A program made the translations under genes and the position numbers. Below the pieces are notes generated by a model. It had not been told where the DNA came from. It saw nothing but the letters and a program-made list of their open reading frames with translations, and did not search any database. Shown one piece after another: positions 47,971 to 57,951 of a stretch of DNA of 64,000 nt (positions within the stretch are counted from its first letter, which is position 1; each line of letters begins with the position of its first letter). The stretch is from the NCBI RefSeq assembly GCF_003627795.1, contig NZ_CP032684.1:535001-599000 (forward strand). Reading direction: 5' to 3'. The stretch comes from Rhizobium sp. CCGE531 (lineage in GTDB: Bacteria; Pseudomonadota; Alphaproteobacteria; Rhizobiales; Rhizobiaceae).

Positions 47971-49224
47971 ATGCGCGCGAATTATCTGTTTACGAGTGAG
48001 TCTGTTGCCGAAGGTCACCCGGATAAAGTCTGTGACCGCATCTCCGATGAAATCGTCGATCTGGTTTACCGCGAGGCCACGAAGACCGGCGTGAACCCTT
48101 GGACCGTGCGCATCGCATGCGAGACCCTCGCCACCACCAACCGCGTCGTCATCGCCGGCGAAGTTCGTCTGCCGCCGAGCCTGATGAAGAAGGACAAGGA
48201 TGGCAACGACGTCATCAATCCTTCGAAGTTCAAGGCGGCCGCCCGCCGCGCCATCAAGGATATCGGCTACGAGCAGGATGGCTTCCATTGGAAGAAGGCG
48301 CGCATCGACGTGCTTCTGCACTCGCAGTCCGCCGATATCGCCCAAGGCGTCGATAATGCCGCTGACCAGCAGGGTGACGAAGGCGCTGGCGACCAAGGCA
48401 TCATGTTCGGCTATGCCTGCCGCGAGACCCCGGACCTCATGCCGGCACCGATCTACTATTCGCACAGGATCCTGCAGCTGCTCGCCGCCGCCCGCAAGAA
48501 GGGCGATGGCGACGTTGCCAAGCTGGGTCCGGACGCCAAGAGCCAGGTGACGGTCCGTTACGTCGACGGCAAGCCGTCCGAAGTGGCCTCGATCGTGCTT
48601 TCCACCCAGCATCTCGATGATAGCTGGGATTCGACGAAGGTTCGCTCCGTCGTCGAGCCCTACATCGTCGAAGCGCTCGGCGACCTGAAGATCGCTTCCG
48701 ATTGCAAGTGGTACATCAACCCCACAGGCAAGTTCGTCATTGGCGGCCCGGACGGCGACGCTGGCCTCACCGGCCGCAAGATCATCGTCGACACTTACGG
48801 CGGCGCAGCCCCGCATGGCGGCGGCGCTTTCTCGGGCAAGGACACGACCAAGGTCGACCGTTCCGCGGCCTATGCCGCTCGCTATCTCGCAAAGAACGTC
48901 GTTGCCGCCGGCCTCTCCGACCGCTGCACGATCCAGCTGTCCTACGCCATCGGCGTTGCCCAGCCGCTGTCGATCTATGTCGATCTGCATGGCACGGGCA
49001 AGGGCGTCAGCGAAGACCAGGTCGAAGCGGCCATCCGCAAGAACATGGACCTTTCGCCGACCGGCATCCGCCGTCACCTCGATCTCAACAAGCCGATCTA
49101 TGCCAAGACCTCGGCCTATGGCCATTTCGGCCGCAAGGCCGGCCGCGACGGCTCCTTCTCCTGGGAGCGTACGGACCTGGTCAAGGCTCTCAAGGAAGCC
49201 GTAAAGCTCCGGGAAGCTGCATGA
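47971..49224 (+). CDS. metK: S-adenosylmethionine synthase
   Basis: MetK makes S-adenosylmethionine from methionine and ATP. The 417-residue protein has the signatures [28 protein letters not shown] and [16 protein letters not shown]. It follows the XRE gene after a terminator and a 127-bp leader containing a palindrome. The stop overlaps the trmB start (ATGA), so a SAM producer and a SAM user are translationally coupled. Confidence 0.97.
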   Translation: MRANYLFTSESVAEGHPDKVCDRISDEIVDLVYREATKTGVNPWTVRIACETLATTNRVVIAGEVRLPPSLMKKDKDGNDVINPSKFKAAARRAIKDIGYEQDGFHWKKARIDVLLHSQSADIAQGVDNAADQQGDEGAGDQGIMFGYACRETPDLMPAPIYYSHRILQLLAAARKKGDGDVAKLGPDAKSQVTVRYVDGKPSEVASIVLSTQHLDDSWDSTKVRSVVEPYIVEALGDLKIASDCKWYINPTGKFVIGGPDGDAGLTGRKIIVDTYGGAAPHGGGAFSGKDTTKVDRSAAYAARYLAKNVVAAGLSDRCTIQLSYAIGVAQPLSIYVDLHGTGKGVSEDQVEAAIRKNMDLSPTGIRRHLDLNKPIYAKTSAYGHFGRKAGRDGSFSWERTDLVKALKEAVKLREAA

Positions 49225-49922
49225 TCGATACCGAGCGTCGGTCGCGGGCGACGGAAGCATTCTTCGGCCGGCGCAAGGGTAAGGCCTTGCGCGGCCAGCA
49301 GGCTGAAAAGCTGGAAGCATTGCTGCCACAGTATATCGTCGATCTTTCCGCCCCGGCGCCGCAGCCGCTGAATGATCTTTTCCCGGTGCCGACCGAGCGT
49401 CTGCGCCTGGAAATCGGCTTCGGCGGCGGCGAGCATCTCATTTATAGGGCGCTGGAGCAGCCGAAGACCGGCTTCATCGGCGTAGAACCCTTCGTCAATT
49501 CAATGCAGAAGCTGCTTGTGCGCGTCGACGACGCCGGCGCGCACAATATCCGCGTCTACAATGACGACGCGACGCAGGTACTGGATTGGCTGCCGGACGG
49601 CTGCCTCGACCAGATCGACCTGCTCTATCCCGATCCCTGGCCGAAGAAGAAGCACTGGAAGCGCCGCTTCGTTTCACAGGTGAACCTTGCCCGCTTCCAC
49701 CGCGTCCTGAAGCCCGGAGCCCTCTTCTGCTTCGCGTCCGATATCGACACCTATGTCAACTGGACGCTGCAGCATTGCCATGCGCATGGCGGCTTCGAAT
49801 GGACTGCCCGGAATGCCGCCGACTGGCTGACGCCCTATGAGGGCTGGCCGAGCACGCGCTATGAGGCAAAGGCCCGGCGCGAAGGGCGCTCGTCCGCCTA
49901 TCTGACCTTCAAAAGGGTCTGA
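49221..49922 (+). CDS. trmB: tRNA (guanine-N7-)-methyltransferase
   Basis: TrmB makes m7G46 in tRNA. The 233-residue protein has the SAM motif [13 protein letters not shown], the catalytic region [17 protein letters not shown] and the C-terminal [15 protein letters not shown] with the conserved TKYE-like element. It uses an ATG overlapping the metK stop; a much longer open frame in the same reading frame upstream runs through metK and is not the gene. Confidence 0.96.
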   Translation: MIDTERRSRATEAFFGRRKGKALRGQQAEKLEALLPQYIVDLSAPAPQPLNDLFPVPTERLRLEIGFGGGEHLIYRALEQPKTGFIGVEPFVNSMQKLLVRVDDAGAHNIRVYNDDATQVLDWLPDGCLDQIDLLYPDPWPKKKHWKRRFVSQVNLARFHRVLKPGALFCFASDIDTYVNWTLQHCHAHGGFEWTARNAADWLTPYEGWPSTRYEAKARREGRSSAYLTFKRV

Positions 49923-49978
49923 TTGCTCGTTTTCCAGGGCAAAAATTGGGGATCTCAGTGACCGCATCATCCTGTATG

Positions 49979-49998
49979 GACCGCCGCTCGAGGCGGTC
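49979..49998. terminator. Hairpin in the trmB/DUF1150 convergent gap
   Basis: A perfect 7-bp stem (GACCGCC with GGCGGTC, 6-nt loop). No clear T-run follows, so its terminator function is uncertain. Confidence 0.35.
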
Positions 49999-50083
49999 TG
50001 GATCATGCGCATGCGTCGCGGGATGGGCCGGTTCGATGCGGTCCTTGCGAGCGGTGAAGTTCACCGCCGGGCGACGCTCGTGG

Positions 50084-50341
50084 TCAGTGCAGGCTGACCG
50101 TCTTCAGTTCGTCTTCCGCGGCACGATAGAAGGTGCTGGAGCGATTGTCCGTTAACAGGATCGGCGTGCCGTCGGCACCGAAAAGCGCCCAGAGATCGAC
50201 ATCAGGGTCGATGCTCGGCGCTTCCGGGAAGCAGCGCGATACTTCGGACCAATCCATTTTTCTGACATAAGCGACCTCGCCGGCGCCGATATTGGCAAGC
50301 TCGGATTGGGTCAGGCGGGCGGTAGCTTCTTTCAATAACAT
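50084..50341 (-). CDS. DUF1150 family protein
   Basis: The 85-residue acidic protein matches the alphaproteobacterial DUF1150 family (ANIGAGEVAYVRKM, WALFGADGTPILLTDNR). The function is unknown. Family members typically sit directly downstream of a small heat-shock gene, as here. That suggests a shared role in the heat response. A repeat and a 159-bp gap separate the two, so they may be joined by readthrough. Confidence 0.82.
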   Translation of the reverse strand: MLLKEATARLTQSELANIGAGEVAYVRKMDWSEVSRCFPEAPSIDPDVDLWALFGADGTPILLTDNRSSTFYRAAEDELKTVSLH

Positions 50342-50376
50342 GCTCGTACCTCCACAGCATGAGGGACCAACGGCTC

Positions 50377-50426
50377 AGAGCATGGTGCCGAAAAATGCAA
50401 GCGGCTTTCGGGCGACATCATGCTCT
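50377..50426. repeat. 50-bp palindromic intergenic repeat
   Basis: Outer arms AGAGCATG and CATGCTCT enclose GCCGAAAAATGCAAGCGGC and TTTCGG-type sequence, forming a long imperfect hairpin. It resembles a repeat widespread in rhizobial genomes. It lies between the Hsp20 gene and the DUF1150 gene. Confidence 0.6.
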
Positions 50427-50500
50427 AATTATTTGATTCTAGGCCGGATTCAGATTTCAGGTCGATTCGACCTAAAATTACCCGGCTCTAGGCCGTTGTC

Positions 50501-50932
50501 TTACTGTGAGACCGAAATGTTAATTTTCTTTACTATGCGGTCCGGTTCCGGCCGGATGAGGTCGACGGAGAGCAAGCCGTTCTTTAGCGTCGCGCCGAGC
50601 ACCTGCATGCCGTCGGCAAGCACGAAAACGCGTTGGAATTGCCGGGCGGCGATGCCGCGATAGAGATAGTCGCGCTCACCCTGTTCGACCTGGCGTCCGC
50701 GGATCAGAAGCTGGTTTTCCTCGGTGCTGACATCGAGCTCCTCTTCCGAGAAGCCTGCCACGGCCAGCGTGATGCGCAGCCGCTCCGGCTCGCCCGACAG
50801 GCGGTCCGCACGCATCCGTTCGATATTGTAAGGGGGATATCCGTCACTGACCTTGGAAATCCGCTCCAGCGTCTTTTCCATGGTATCGAAGCCCAGAAGC
50901 AGCGGGCTCGCAAAGGGGGTCGTCCGGCTCAT
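50501..50932 (-). CDS. Small heat-shock protein, Hsp20/IbpA family
   Basis: The 143-residue chaperone holds unfolded proteins for refolding. It has the alpha-crystallin domain (YNIERMRADR, ITLAVAGFSEEELDV, LIRGRQ) and the conserved A-x-x-x-n-G-L motif as ATLKNGLLSVDL, with the C-terminal tail lacking a clear IxI. AAGGAC precedes the ATG at 50932, and a strong RpoH-like promoter lies upstream. Confidence 0.92.
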   Translation of the reverse strand: MSRTTPFASPLLLGFDTMEKTLERISKVSDGYPPYNIERMRADRLSGEPERLRITLAVAGFSEEELDVSTEENQLLIRGRQVEQGERDYLYRGIAARQFQRVFVLADGMQVLGATLKNGLLSVDLIRPEPDRIVKKINISVSQ

Positions 50933-50997
50933 CGTCTCAAAGTCCTTGGGTAACAAGCGACCGTTCCGGACCTGATCTTCAGCACCCGGTTGTCCCT

Positions 50998-51027
50998 AAT
51001 ATGGGAGTACCCGCTTGTGAGTGCAAG
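50998..51027 (-). promoter_or_regulatory. Strong RpoH-type promoter of the Hsp20 gene
   Basis: On the minus strand CTTGCA is followed after 16 bases by CCCATATT, a near-consensus alphaproteobacterial heat-shock promoter (CTTGAA-N16-CCCATATT class). The leader to the Hsp20 start codon would be about 60 bases. It also lies in the divergent region upstream of the nucleoside hydrolase gene. Confidence 0.65.
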
Positions 51028-51163
51028 CCATCGCATCTTCGCATTTGCGAGATGGAATCTTGCCGTGACGATTCGTTTCGTCACATGGCTTTCGAACGCT
51101 TGACAAAGCCTGACCGGACCCGCGACAAAGCCTGTCGATCTTTACCGGAGGAAAGCCACAGAT

Positions 51164-52108
51164 ATGACCGAACCCAGAAAAATCATCATCGATACCGATC
51201 CCGGTCAGGACGATGCCGCGGCGATCTTCCTCGCCTTCGGCAGCCGCCAGGAGATCGACGTTCTTGGCATCACCACGGTCGCCGGCAATGTGCCGCTGCG
51301 GCTGACGAGCCGTAACGCCCGCATCGTCTGCGAGCTCTGCAATCGCCGCGACGTCAAGGTTTTCGCCGGCGCCGATGCGCCGCTCAAGCGCAAGCTGGTC
51401 ACCGCCGAGCATGTGCATGGCAAGACCGGCCTCGATGGCCCGGATCTGTCCGAACCGACCATGGAGCTACAGCCGGGCCACGCCGTCGATTTCATCATCG
51501 ACACGCTGCGCAAGGAGCCGGAAGGGGCAGTCACCCTCTGTACGCTCGGACCGCTGACCAATATCGCGATGGCCTTCCAGAAGGCGCCTGACATCGTCGG
51601 GCGCGTGCGCGAACTTGTCATGATGGGCGGCGGCTTCTTCGAGGGCGGCAACATCACGCCGGCGGCCGAATTCAACATCTACGTCGACCCCGAAGCTGCC
51701 GACATCGTGGTCCGCTCCGGCGTGCCCATCGTCATGATGCCGCTCGATGTCACGCATAAGCTGCTGACCCGCAAGGATCGCGTCGCCCGCATCGCTGCCG
51801 TCGGCACTCCGCCGGCCAAGGCCATGGTCGAGATGCTGGAATTCTTCGAGCGCTTCGACATCGAGAAATACGGCTCGGACGGCGGCCCGCTGCACGACCC
51901 GACTGTGATCGCTTACCTTCTGAAACCCGAGCTGTTCAAGGGGCGCGAGTGCAATGTCGAGATCGAGGTAACGTCGGAGCTGACAGTGGGCATGACCGTT
52001 GTCGATTGGTGGCACGTCACTGACCGCAAGCACAATGCCAAAGTCATGCGCGATGTCGATGCCGACGGTTTCTTCGCGCTTTTGACGGAACGGTTCGCCC
52101 GCATCTGA
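51164..52108 (+). CDS. Inosine-uridine preferring nucleoside hydrolase family protein
   Basis: The 314-residue protein has the family's calcium-binding DTDPGQDDAAA motif at residues 11-21 and the later active-site stretch DGGPLHDPTVIAYLL. It cleaves ribonucleosides to base and ribose. GGAGGAAAG precedes the ATG. Together with the ribokinase at 54.7 kb it could feed nucleoside-derived ribose into metabolism; a terminator follows. Confidence 0.92.
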   Translation: MTEPRKIIIDTDPGQDDAAAIFLAFGSRQEIDVLGITTVAGNVPLRLTSRNARIVCELCNRRDVKVFAGADAPLKRKLVTAEHVHGKTGLDGPDLSEPTMELQPGHAVDFIIDTLRKEPEGAVTLCTLGPLTNIAMAFQKAPDIVGRVRELVMMGGGFFEGGNITPAAEFNIYVDPEAADIVVRSGVPIVMMPLDVTHKLLTRKDRVARIAAVGTPPAKAMVEMLEFFERFDIEKYGSDGGPLHDPTVIAYLLKPELFKGRECNVEIEVTSELTVGMTVVDWWHVTDRKHNAKVMRDVDADGFFALLTERFARI

Positions 52109-52118
52109 TCGGGACCAT

Positions 52119-52155
52119 CAAAAAGGCCGCCGGATCGCTCCGGCGGCCTTTTGAT
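52119..52155. terminator. Bidirectional rho-independent terminator
   Basis: A perfect 14-bp stem (AAAAGGCCGCCGGA and its complement, 4-nt loop) has A-runs on the left and T-runs on the right. It serves the convergent nucleoside hydrolase and chemoreceptor genes. Confidence 0.9.
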
Positions 52156-52173
52156 TCATCAAACTGAGCCGGC

Positions 52174-54519
52174 TTAGAACTCTTCCCAGTCGTCCCGGGC
52201 AAGCGCATTGGCGCCCTGGGTCTGAGGAGCAGGCTTGCGCGTCGGTGCGGCCGCTGGTGCTGTTGCTCTGCGCGGAGAGACGGGCGCCCGCATCTGCTGG
52301 GCGGTGGCTCGCAATGCGCTGGCATTGTCCTGAGCGGCGCGTGCCGTGCGGAAGCGTGCGACGAGGGTCTTCAGCGTCTGGGCTTCCTCGGCAAGCGTCA
52401 CGCTGGAAGCGGTGGTTTCCTCGACCATCGCGGCGTTCTGCTGGGTCACCTGATCCATCTGGTTCATGGCGGAGTTGATTTCCTTCAGCCCGATGGCCTG
52501 CTCGCTCGCGGAGGCGGAAATCTGGCGGATCAGGCCGTTGATCTCCATCACCTGCTGGGCGATCTTGTGCAGGGCGTCGCCTGTGCGGCCAACCAGATCC
52601 ACGCCTTCTTTGACCTGTCCCGCCGAAGTGTTGATCAAGGTCTTGATTTCCTTGGCGGCATTGGCCGAGCGCTGGGCGAGTTCTCGAACTTCCTGTGCAA
52701 CGACCGCAAACCCCTTGCCGGCCTCGCCGGCGCGGGCGGCTTCGACGCCGGCGTTGAGCGCCAGCAGGTTGGTCTGGAAGGCGATCTCGTCGATGACACC
52801 GATGATGCGAGACACTTCCTGCGACGACTGCTCGATGCCATGCATGGAGGAAATGGCCCGCTGGACGATCTCACCGGAGTGCTCGGCATCCTGGGACGCG
52901 GCATTGACGCTGCTTGCGGCGGTGCGGGCATTCTCGGCGCTTGAATTGACCTGCGCCGTGAGTTCGTTGAGGGCTGCTGCCGTCTCTTCCAGGCTTGCCG
53001 CCTGCTGCTCGGTGCGACGGGCGAGATCCGACGCGCTGTTGCTGATTTCACCGGTGCCGCTGCCGATGTTGCCGACGCTGACATTGACGGTGTGGACGGT
53101 TTCTTCGAGGCTCGCAAGCGCGGCATTGAAGTCCTGCTTGAGCTGGGCGTATTCGCCCGGGAAGTCGTCCGTGATCCGTTGATTGAGATTGCCCTTCGAG
53201 AGTTCGGCGAGGTTTTGTCCCAGAATGCTCACGATCTGGCGCTGCAGCGCGACGCTCTCGCCGCGTTCGGCTTCCGAACGGCGGCGCTCGCCCTCGGCAG
53301 CCAGGCGCTGATCGGTGGCTTCGCCTTCGAGGCGCTTGGTATCGGCCAGCTTGAAGCGGAAGCCTTCCAGCGCCTTGGCGACGGAACCGACTTCGTCGGC
53401 GCGGGCCTGGCCGGCGACCGGCTCGGCGTAGTTGCCGGCGCTGAGGCGGTTGACACTGGCGACGAGACCGGCGAGCGGCGTCTGCACGAAGCCGCGCACG
53501 GCGGCATAGAGAGCCAGCATGACGGCGGCGAGCACCAGGATGCCGGCGACGATCATCATATACGTCTGGTCACGCACCGGCGCCGCGATCGCGCTGTGCG
53601 GCACATCGATGAGGACGACCCAGGTCGCGCTGAGGCCCGGAACGGCGAAGGGATAGACGACGCGATCGAATTCCTCGCTGGCGTTTTCCGACAGGTTCCT
53701 GAGGACGTTTGCGGAGGAGGAGGTCAGCGCCGCCTTGATGACATCGGCGCCCGAGCCGTTATAATCCTTCATCAGCAGGTCCGGGGTCGGCGCGACGAGC
53801 CACTTGTTGTCCTGGGAAACCAAGAGAACGCGACCGGTGCCGAAAGGCTGCAGCTTCTGCAGCTTGGTGGAAAGCGAGGCAAGCGAGATGTCGACGCCCG
53901 CGATGCCGATCAGCTTGCCGCCTGATATCACCGGATAGGCGATCGAGCTCATGGTTGTGGGAACGTCGGTGCCCTGAGCCAGGTAGGGCGGGGTAATCGC
54001 ACCCTTGCCGCTGTCGGCTGCAAGCTTCCACCAGGCGGCGGTGTAATCATTGTCGAAGGTGGAGTACTGGATGCCGCCGTCCTTGGTCTTGGACCAATAG
54101 GGCGTGAAGGCACCCTTGTCGTTGACGCCTTCATCCTTGTTGTTGGCAAGCTCCGTCGTCTTGCCGTCCAGCGCGCCGAGCTGCTCGCAGAACCAGCTGC
54201 CGAACGCGAAGGCGTTCTGTTCGACATTCGCCTTGAGGATGTTGATCATGCCCTTGCGATCGAAGGTATGGCCTTCGTGGCCGCGGCCGATGATGGCGGC
54301 CATGGAGCGGGCGGCGCTGGCCATTTCGCCGACATTGGCGGCGATCTCGTTGGAAATGGACTTGGCCTCGGTATTGGCCTGATCCATCGTCAGTGCCTCG
54401 ACGCGATCGCGGGTCTGGGAAATCAATAAAAAGTTGGAGACCAGCAACACGAGCGCAATCGCCAGGCCGGTGACCAAGATCAGCTTGGCCGCAAGCGACT
54501 TCATACGAAAGATGAACAT
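52174..54519 (-). CDS. Methyl-accepting chemotaxis protein with dCache-like sensor
   Basis: The 781-residue chemoreceptor has a first membrane helix near 11-33, a large periplasmic dCache-type sensor (to about 305), a second helix near 310-335, HAMP and linker helices, and the signalling tip [20 protein letters not shown]. The last residues DDWEEF fit the C-terminal pentapeptide that tethers CheR/CheB. GAGGAA lies a few bases upstream of the chosen ATG; two other in-frame ATGs are nearby. Its place between nucleoside hydrolase and ribokinase hints at a nucleoside- or ribose-related ligand, but that is only inference. Confidence 0.93.
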   Translation of the reverse strand: MFIFRMKSLAAKLILVTGLAIALVLLVSNFLLISQTRDRVEALTMDQANTEAKSISNEIAANVGEMASAARSMAAIIGRGHEGHTFDRKGMINILKANVEQNAFAFGSWFCEQLGALDGKTTELANNKDEGVNDKGAFTPYWSKTKDGGIQYSTFDNDYTAAWWKLAADSGKGAITPPYLAQGTDVPTTMSSIAYPVISGGKLIGIAGVDISLASLSTKLQKLQPFGTGRVLLVSQDNKWLVAPTPDLLMKDYNGSGADVIKAALTSSSANVLRNLSENASEEFDRVVYPFAVPGLSATWVVLIDVPHSAIAAPVRDQTYMMIVAGILVLAAVMLALYAAVRGFVQTPLAGLVASVNRLSAGNYAEPVAGQARADEVGSVAKALEGFRFKLADTKRLEGEATDQRLAAEGERRRSEAERGESVALQRQIVSILGQNLAELSKGNLNQRITDDFPGEYAQLKQDFNAALASLEETVHTVNVSVGNIGSGTGEISNSASDLARRTEQQAASLEETAAALNELTAQVNSSAENARTAASSVNAASQDAEHSGEIVQRAISSMHGIEQSSQEVSRIIGVIDEIAFQTNLLALNAGVEAARAGEAGKGFAVVAQEVRELAQRSANAAKEIKTLINTSAGQVKEGVDLVGRTGDALHKIAQQVMEINGLIRQISASASEQAIGLKEINSAMNQMDQVTQQNAAMVEETTASSVTLAEEAQTLKTLVARFRTARAAQDNASALRATAQQMRAPVSPRRATAPAAAPTRKPAPQTQGANALARDDWEEF

Positions 54520-54712
54520 CATTTCCTCGAAAAAGCGATGCGTCGGATACACATTATCCAGATGCAAAGTCGGCGCAGGATGGCCCTGTCATGGGACCGC
54601 CGTTAAAATTCCTGCCGCAGCCGGAAGGCCATACGCGCCAGGCCAGAGGAGAATGATATGGAAGCGCAAAAATTTAATTAATTGCGCTTCGCATGGCCTA
54701 CGAAATTTACTC

Positions 54713-55612
54713 TTAAAGCTTTTCGGCGACTTCGCTTGCAACCGGGATGGCCGGCTGCGCGCCCGGCTTCAGGCAGGCCAACGAACCGGCGACGGCAGCG
54801 CGGCGCAGGCTGGCCTTGAAATCAAGGCCCTGATCGAGGCTCGCGGCAAAATAACCGCAGAAAGTGTCGCCGGCACCGACCGTATCGACCGGCTCGATGA
54901 CGAGGCCCTTGGCGCGCGAAAGCTCGCCGTCACGGACGGCGATGACGCCGTCGCCGCCAAGCGTGACGATCAGGGTCTGCCCGGTTTCGTCATGCAGCCG
55001 GACGAGGGCTGCTTCACGTTCGGCCGCCGACATGTTGTCCTGTCCGGCCAGCCGCTCGAATTCCGTCTCGTTGGCGATGACAATGTCGGCCAGCCGGCCG
55101 AGGCGGGCGGCCTCCGGGATCAGAGGGGCGAGATTGAGCACGGTGCGTACGCCCTTCGCCTTCGCAGCATTCAGCGCCATCTCGACCGCGGCGACGGGGA
55201 TCTCGAACTGAAGCATCAGCGTATCGCCTGGGTTCAGTGCGGCGACGGCAGCCGCGGCATCTTCTGCCGTATTCGTGCCGTTGGCGCCGGGAACGACGGC
55301 GATCATGTTCTCGCCGTCGCCGCCCACCAGGATGAGGGCCGTGCCGGTCGGCTCGGACACGCGGCTAACGGCGGAAAGATCCGTGCCGGCCGCGTCGAGC
55401 AAGGCAAGCGCAGGCTCCGCAAAGCCATCATTGCCGACTGCTCCGCTCATGTGCACCGTTGCCCCGGCCCGGCGCGCGGCCAAAGCCTGGTTGGCACCCT
55501 TGCCGCCGGCGGCGGTGGAAAAGCCGTTGCCGGCGACGGTTTCGCCCGGCTTCGGCAAACGATCCGTGGTGGCGATGAGGTCCATGTTGATGGAGCCGAA
55601 AATAGTGATCAT
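54713..55612 (-). CDS. rbsK: Ribokinase
   Basis: This PfkB-family kinase phosphorylates ribose to ribose-5-phosphate. The 299-residue protein has the N-terminal GSINMDLIATTDRLPKPGET, the GGKGANQALAA motif and the C-terminal DTVGAGDTFCGYFAA with the catalytic Asp. No ribose transporter is next to it; the nucleoside hydrolase at 51 kb may supply ribose. AGGACA precedes the ATG at 55612. Confidence 0.93.
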   Translation of the reverse strand: MITIFGSINMDLIATTDRLPKPGETVAGNGFSTAAGGKGANQALAARRAGATVHMSGAVGNDGFAEPALALLDAAGTDLSAVSRVSEPTGTALILVGGDGENMIAVVPGANGTNTAEDAAAAVAALNPGDTLMLQFEIPVAAVEMALNAAKAKGVRTVLNLAPLIPEAARLGRLADIVIANETEFERLAGQDNMSAAEREAALVRLHDETGQTLIVTLGGDGVIAVRDGELSRAKGLVIEPVDTVGAGDTFCGYFAASLDQGLDFKASLRRAAVAGSLACLKPGAQPAIPVASEVAEKL

Positions 55613-55715
55613 GCGGTGTCCTGCCCTGGCTGTTGATCTCGCATGACCCTGCCCGAAGGCCGCCTTATGTCTTTGTGGATCATGCGTCGATTGGGCGCGA
55701 CACTGCCCGAAGCGA

Positions 55716-56894
55716 TCAGTCCTCGTCAACTACCCTCAGCTTGAGTTGGCTGGTGCGGTTGTCGGCAGGCTTGGGCCGGTCCTCCGCACGCGCCTTCACC
55801 GGCTCTTTCGCGGTCTCGAATTCCAGCGCCTCTATCCGCTCGCCGCGCCTTGCCAGCTTGTCGGCCGAGGTGACGATCATGTCGACATCCTTCTGCGCCA
55901 TGGCGAAATGGCCCTGGAGCTTGCGCACGCGTTCGTCCAGCCGCGAGAGATCGTCCATCAGATGCGCCACTTCGCTCTGGATGACATGAGCCTGCTCGCG
56001 CATGCGCTGGTCCTTCAGTACCGCCTGGATGACCTGGATCGACAGCATCAGCAGCGAAGGCGAGACGATGACGATGCGGGCGCGCTGGGCCTTCTGCACG
56101 ATCGCTTCGAAATTCTCGTGGATCTCGGCGAAGATCGACTCGGACGGCACGAAGAGAAAGGCCGTATCCTGCGTCTCGCTCGGGATGAGATATTTTTCGG
56201 CGATATCGCGGATATGCAGCTCCAGATCCCTGCGGAATTGCTGGGCGGCGATCTTACCTTGATCGGGATTGGCGGCGCCGCGAATGGCGTTCCAGGCTTC
56301 CAGCGGGAACTTGGCATCGATAACAAGCGGCGGCGAGCCGTTCGGCATGCGAACGGTGCAGTCCGGCCGCGAGCCGTTGGAAAGGGTAGGCTGGAATGCG
56401 TAGGCGCCCATCGGCAGTCCATCGGCGATGATGGTCTCCATGCGCGCTTGGCCGAAGGCGCCGCGCGTCTGCTTGTTGGAGAGAATGGCCTGCAGGCCGA
56501 CAACATCCTTTGCGAGTGTCTGGATATTGGTCTGTGCCGCATCGATGACGGCGAGCCTTTCCTGCAGTCGGCGCAGGTTTTCATGCGTCGAGCGCGTCTG
56601 CTCGCCGATCGTCGCCGTCACCCGTTGCGACATGCCGTCCAGCCGCTGGCCGATTGCCTGATTGAGCTCGGCCTGCCTGGAGCCGAATACTTCGGCCATG
56701 GTGGCGAGCCGCCCCTGCATCTCCGCCTGCGACCGTAGCAGCGCTGCCATCGTATGCTCGGCGTCGAGCATATCGTCCTCCGCGCGTGCTCTGCCGCGGA
56801 CGAAAAGGACGATCATTGCGATAACAAGCAGAATGACGAGGCCGGTCAGAACCTGGACCGTGGAAATGGCTTGGCCGAAGACGATGAAGGACAT
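55716..56894 (-). CDS. rmuC: DNA recombination protein RmuC
   Basis: RmuC limits inversion at short repeats; its biochemical role is unclear but a restriction-endonuclease-like core is present. The 392-residue protein has an N-terminal membrane helix (about 14-33), a coiled coil and the core with GSRPDCTVRMPNGSPPLVIDAKFPLEAW, in which the D and the D-x-K resemble nuclease residues. It is divergent from def with a ~186-bp gap. Confidence 0.92.
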   Translation of the reverse strand: MSFIVFGQAISTVQVLTGLVILLVIAMIVLFVRGRARAEDDMLDAEHTMAALLRSQAEMQGRLATMAEVFGSRQAELNQAIGQRLDGMSQRVTATIGEQTRSTHENLRRLQERLAVIDAAQTNIQTLAKDVVGLQAILSNKQTRGAFGQARMETIIADGLPMGAYAFQPTLSNGSRPDCTVRMPNGSPPLVIDAKFPLEAWNAIRGAANPDQGKIAAQQFRRDLELHIRDIAEKYLIPSETQDTAFLFVPSESIFAEIHENFEAIVQKAQRARIVIVSPSLLMLSIQVIQAVLKDQRMREQAHVIQSEVAHLMDDLSRLDERVRKLQGHFAMAQKDVDMIVTSADKLARRGERIEALEFETAKEPVKARAEDRPKPADNRTSQLKLRVVDED

Positions 56895-57080
56895 GAAACC
56901 TGGCGCGCTGGTGACGTTCTTATCGGCACCATAGCAAAATTATTGTGAATATCCAGATCAAAACGTGAACAGAATTTTGGGGCCATTTGCGCCGACCCTG
57001 ATGGCGATCGTTGAAAAAACACCGTCTCACCGCCATCTTGGCGATTCCATCGCACAACAAGATGCGTTATGGGAAACGTC

Positions 57081-57596
57081 ATGACGATCAAGCCACTTAT
57101 CATTTTGCCCGATCCGCTGCTCCGCCAGGCTTCGAAGCCCATTGAGCGCATCGATACCGACACTCAGCGCCTTGCCGACGACATGCTGGAAACCATGTAC
57201 GACGCGCCGGGCATCGGCCTTGCGGCGATCCAGATCGGCGTCCCCCGCCGCATGCTCGTCATCGACGTTGCGCGCGAAGGCGAAGAGAAGAAGCCGCTGG
57301 TCGTCATCAATCCGGAAATTATCGCCTCGTCGGACGAGCGTTCGGTCTATGAGGAAGGCTGCCTTTCCATTCCGGATTATTACGCCGAAGTGGAGCGCCC
57401 GGCGCGCGTCACCGTCAAGCATCTCGACCGTGACGGCAAGGAGCAGCTCACCGAGGCTGACGGCTTGCTGGCAACCTGCTTGCAGCACGAGATCGACCAC
57501 CTGAACGGCGTACTCTTCATCGACTATATCTCCCGTCTCAAGCGCGACATGGTGATCAAGAAATTCACCAAGGCCGCCAAGGGCAAGGCTCTCTGA
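57081..57596 (+). CDS. def: Peptide deformylase
   Basis: Def removes the formyl group from nascent proteins. The 171-residue metalloenzyme has the three motifs [18 protein letters not shown] and HEIDH (H136, E137, H140 with the motif-2 Cys as metal ligands). The conserved start MTIKPLII is at 57081; an ATG at 57069 is in frame. In most rhizobia fmt and truA follow directly; here a toxin-antitoxin pair intervenes. Confidence 0.96.
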   Translation: MTIKPLIILPDPLLRQASKPIERIDTDTQRLADDMLETMYDAPGIGLAAIQIGVPRRMLVIDVAREGEEKKPLVVINPEIIASSDERSVYEEGCLSIPDYYAEVERPARVTVKHLDRDGKEQLTEADGLLATCLQHEIDHLNGVLFIDYISRLKRDMVIKKFTKAAKGKAL

Positions 57597-57630
57597 TCCC
57601 AGCCATTGAAAGAGAGGCTTGAAACGCCTA

Positions 57631-57647
57631 TGATATCATTGATATCA
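57631..57647 (+). promoter_or_regulatory. Tandem palindromic operator of the toxin-antitoxin pair
   Basis: Two copies of the perfect 8-bp palindrome TGATATCA lie with centres 9 bp apart, 14 bases before the antitoxin start. Ribbon-helix-helix antitoxins commonly autoregulate by binding such paired sites. Confidence 0.65.
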
Positions 57648-57660
57648 AATGGAGGCGCGA

Positions 57661-57951
57661 GTGAGTGATCTTTTGATTCGCGATATTTCCGAGCCGATGA
57701 AGCACGATATCGCAGAACGGGCAAAGCAGGCCGGTCGCAGCCTCTCGGAAGAAGCAAAAGAACTTTTGCAGAAAGCCCTGATCGCAGAGAAAGCCGCAAC
57801 GGAGGGCGCCGGAGTGTCTGCTTGGGACCTTCTGAGGCCAATTCTCTACGACGGCGATGATGCGGCGGCAACGGAATATGCCCGTATCATGGATGAGATC
57901 GAAGCAGAGCGAAAGACAGACTTCGGCCGTCCGGTCGAGGACTTCGAATGA
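57661..57951 (+). CDS. FitA/VapB-like ribbon-helix-helix antitoxin
   Basis: The 96-residue protein has an N-terminal ribbon-helix-helix (SDLLIRDISEPMKHDIAERA then GRSLSEEAKELLQKAL) and a C-terminal tail (ARIMDEIEAERKTDFGRPV) expected to wrap the toxin. GGAGG lies five bases before the GTG at 57661, which I prefer over the ATG at 57649. Its stop overlaps the toxin start (ATGA). Two TGATATCA boxes precede it. Confidence 0.88.
   Translation: MSDLLIRDISEPMKHDIAERAKQAGRSLSEEAKELLQKALIAEKAATEGAGVSAWDLLRPILYDGDDAAATEYARIMDEIEAERKTDFGRPVEDFE

Noticed and set aside
48702..49220. N-terminal extension of the trmB frame through metK
   Set aside because: It is out of frame with metK, and the ATGA-coupled start at 49221 gives a normal-length TrmB.
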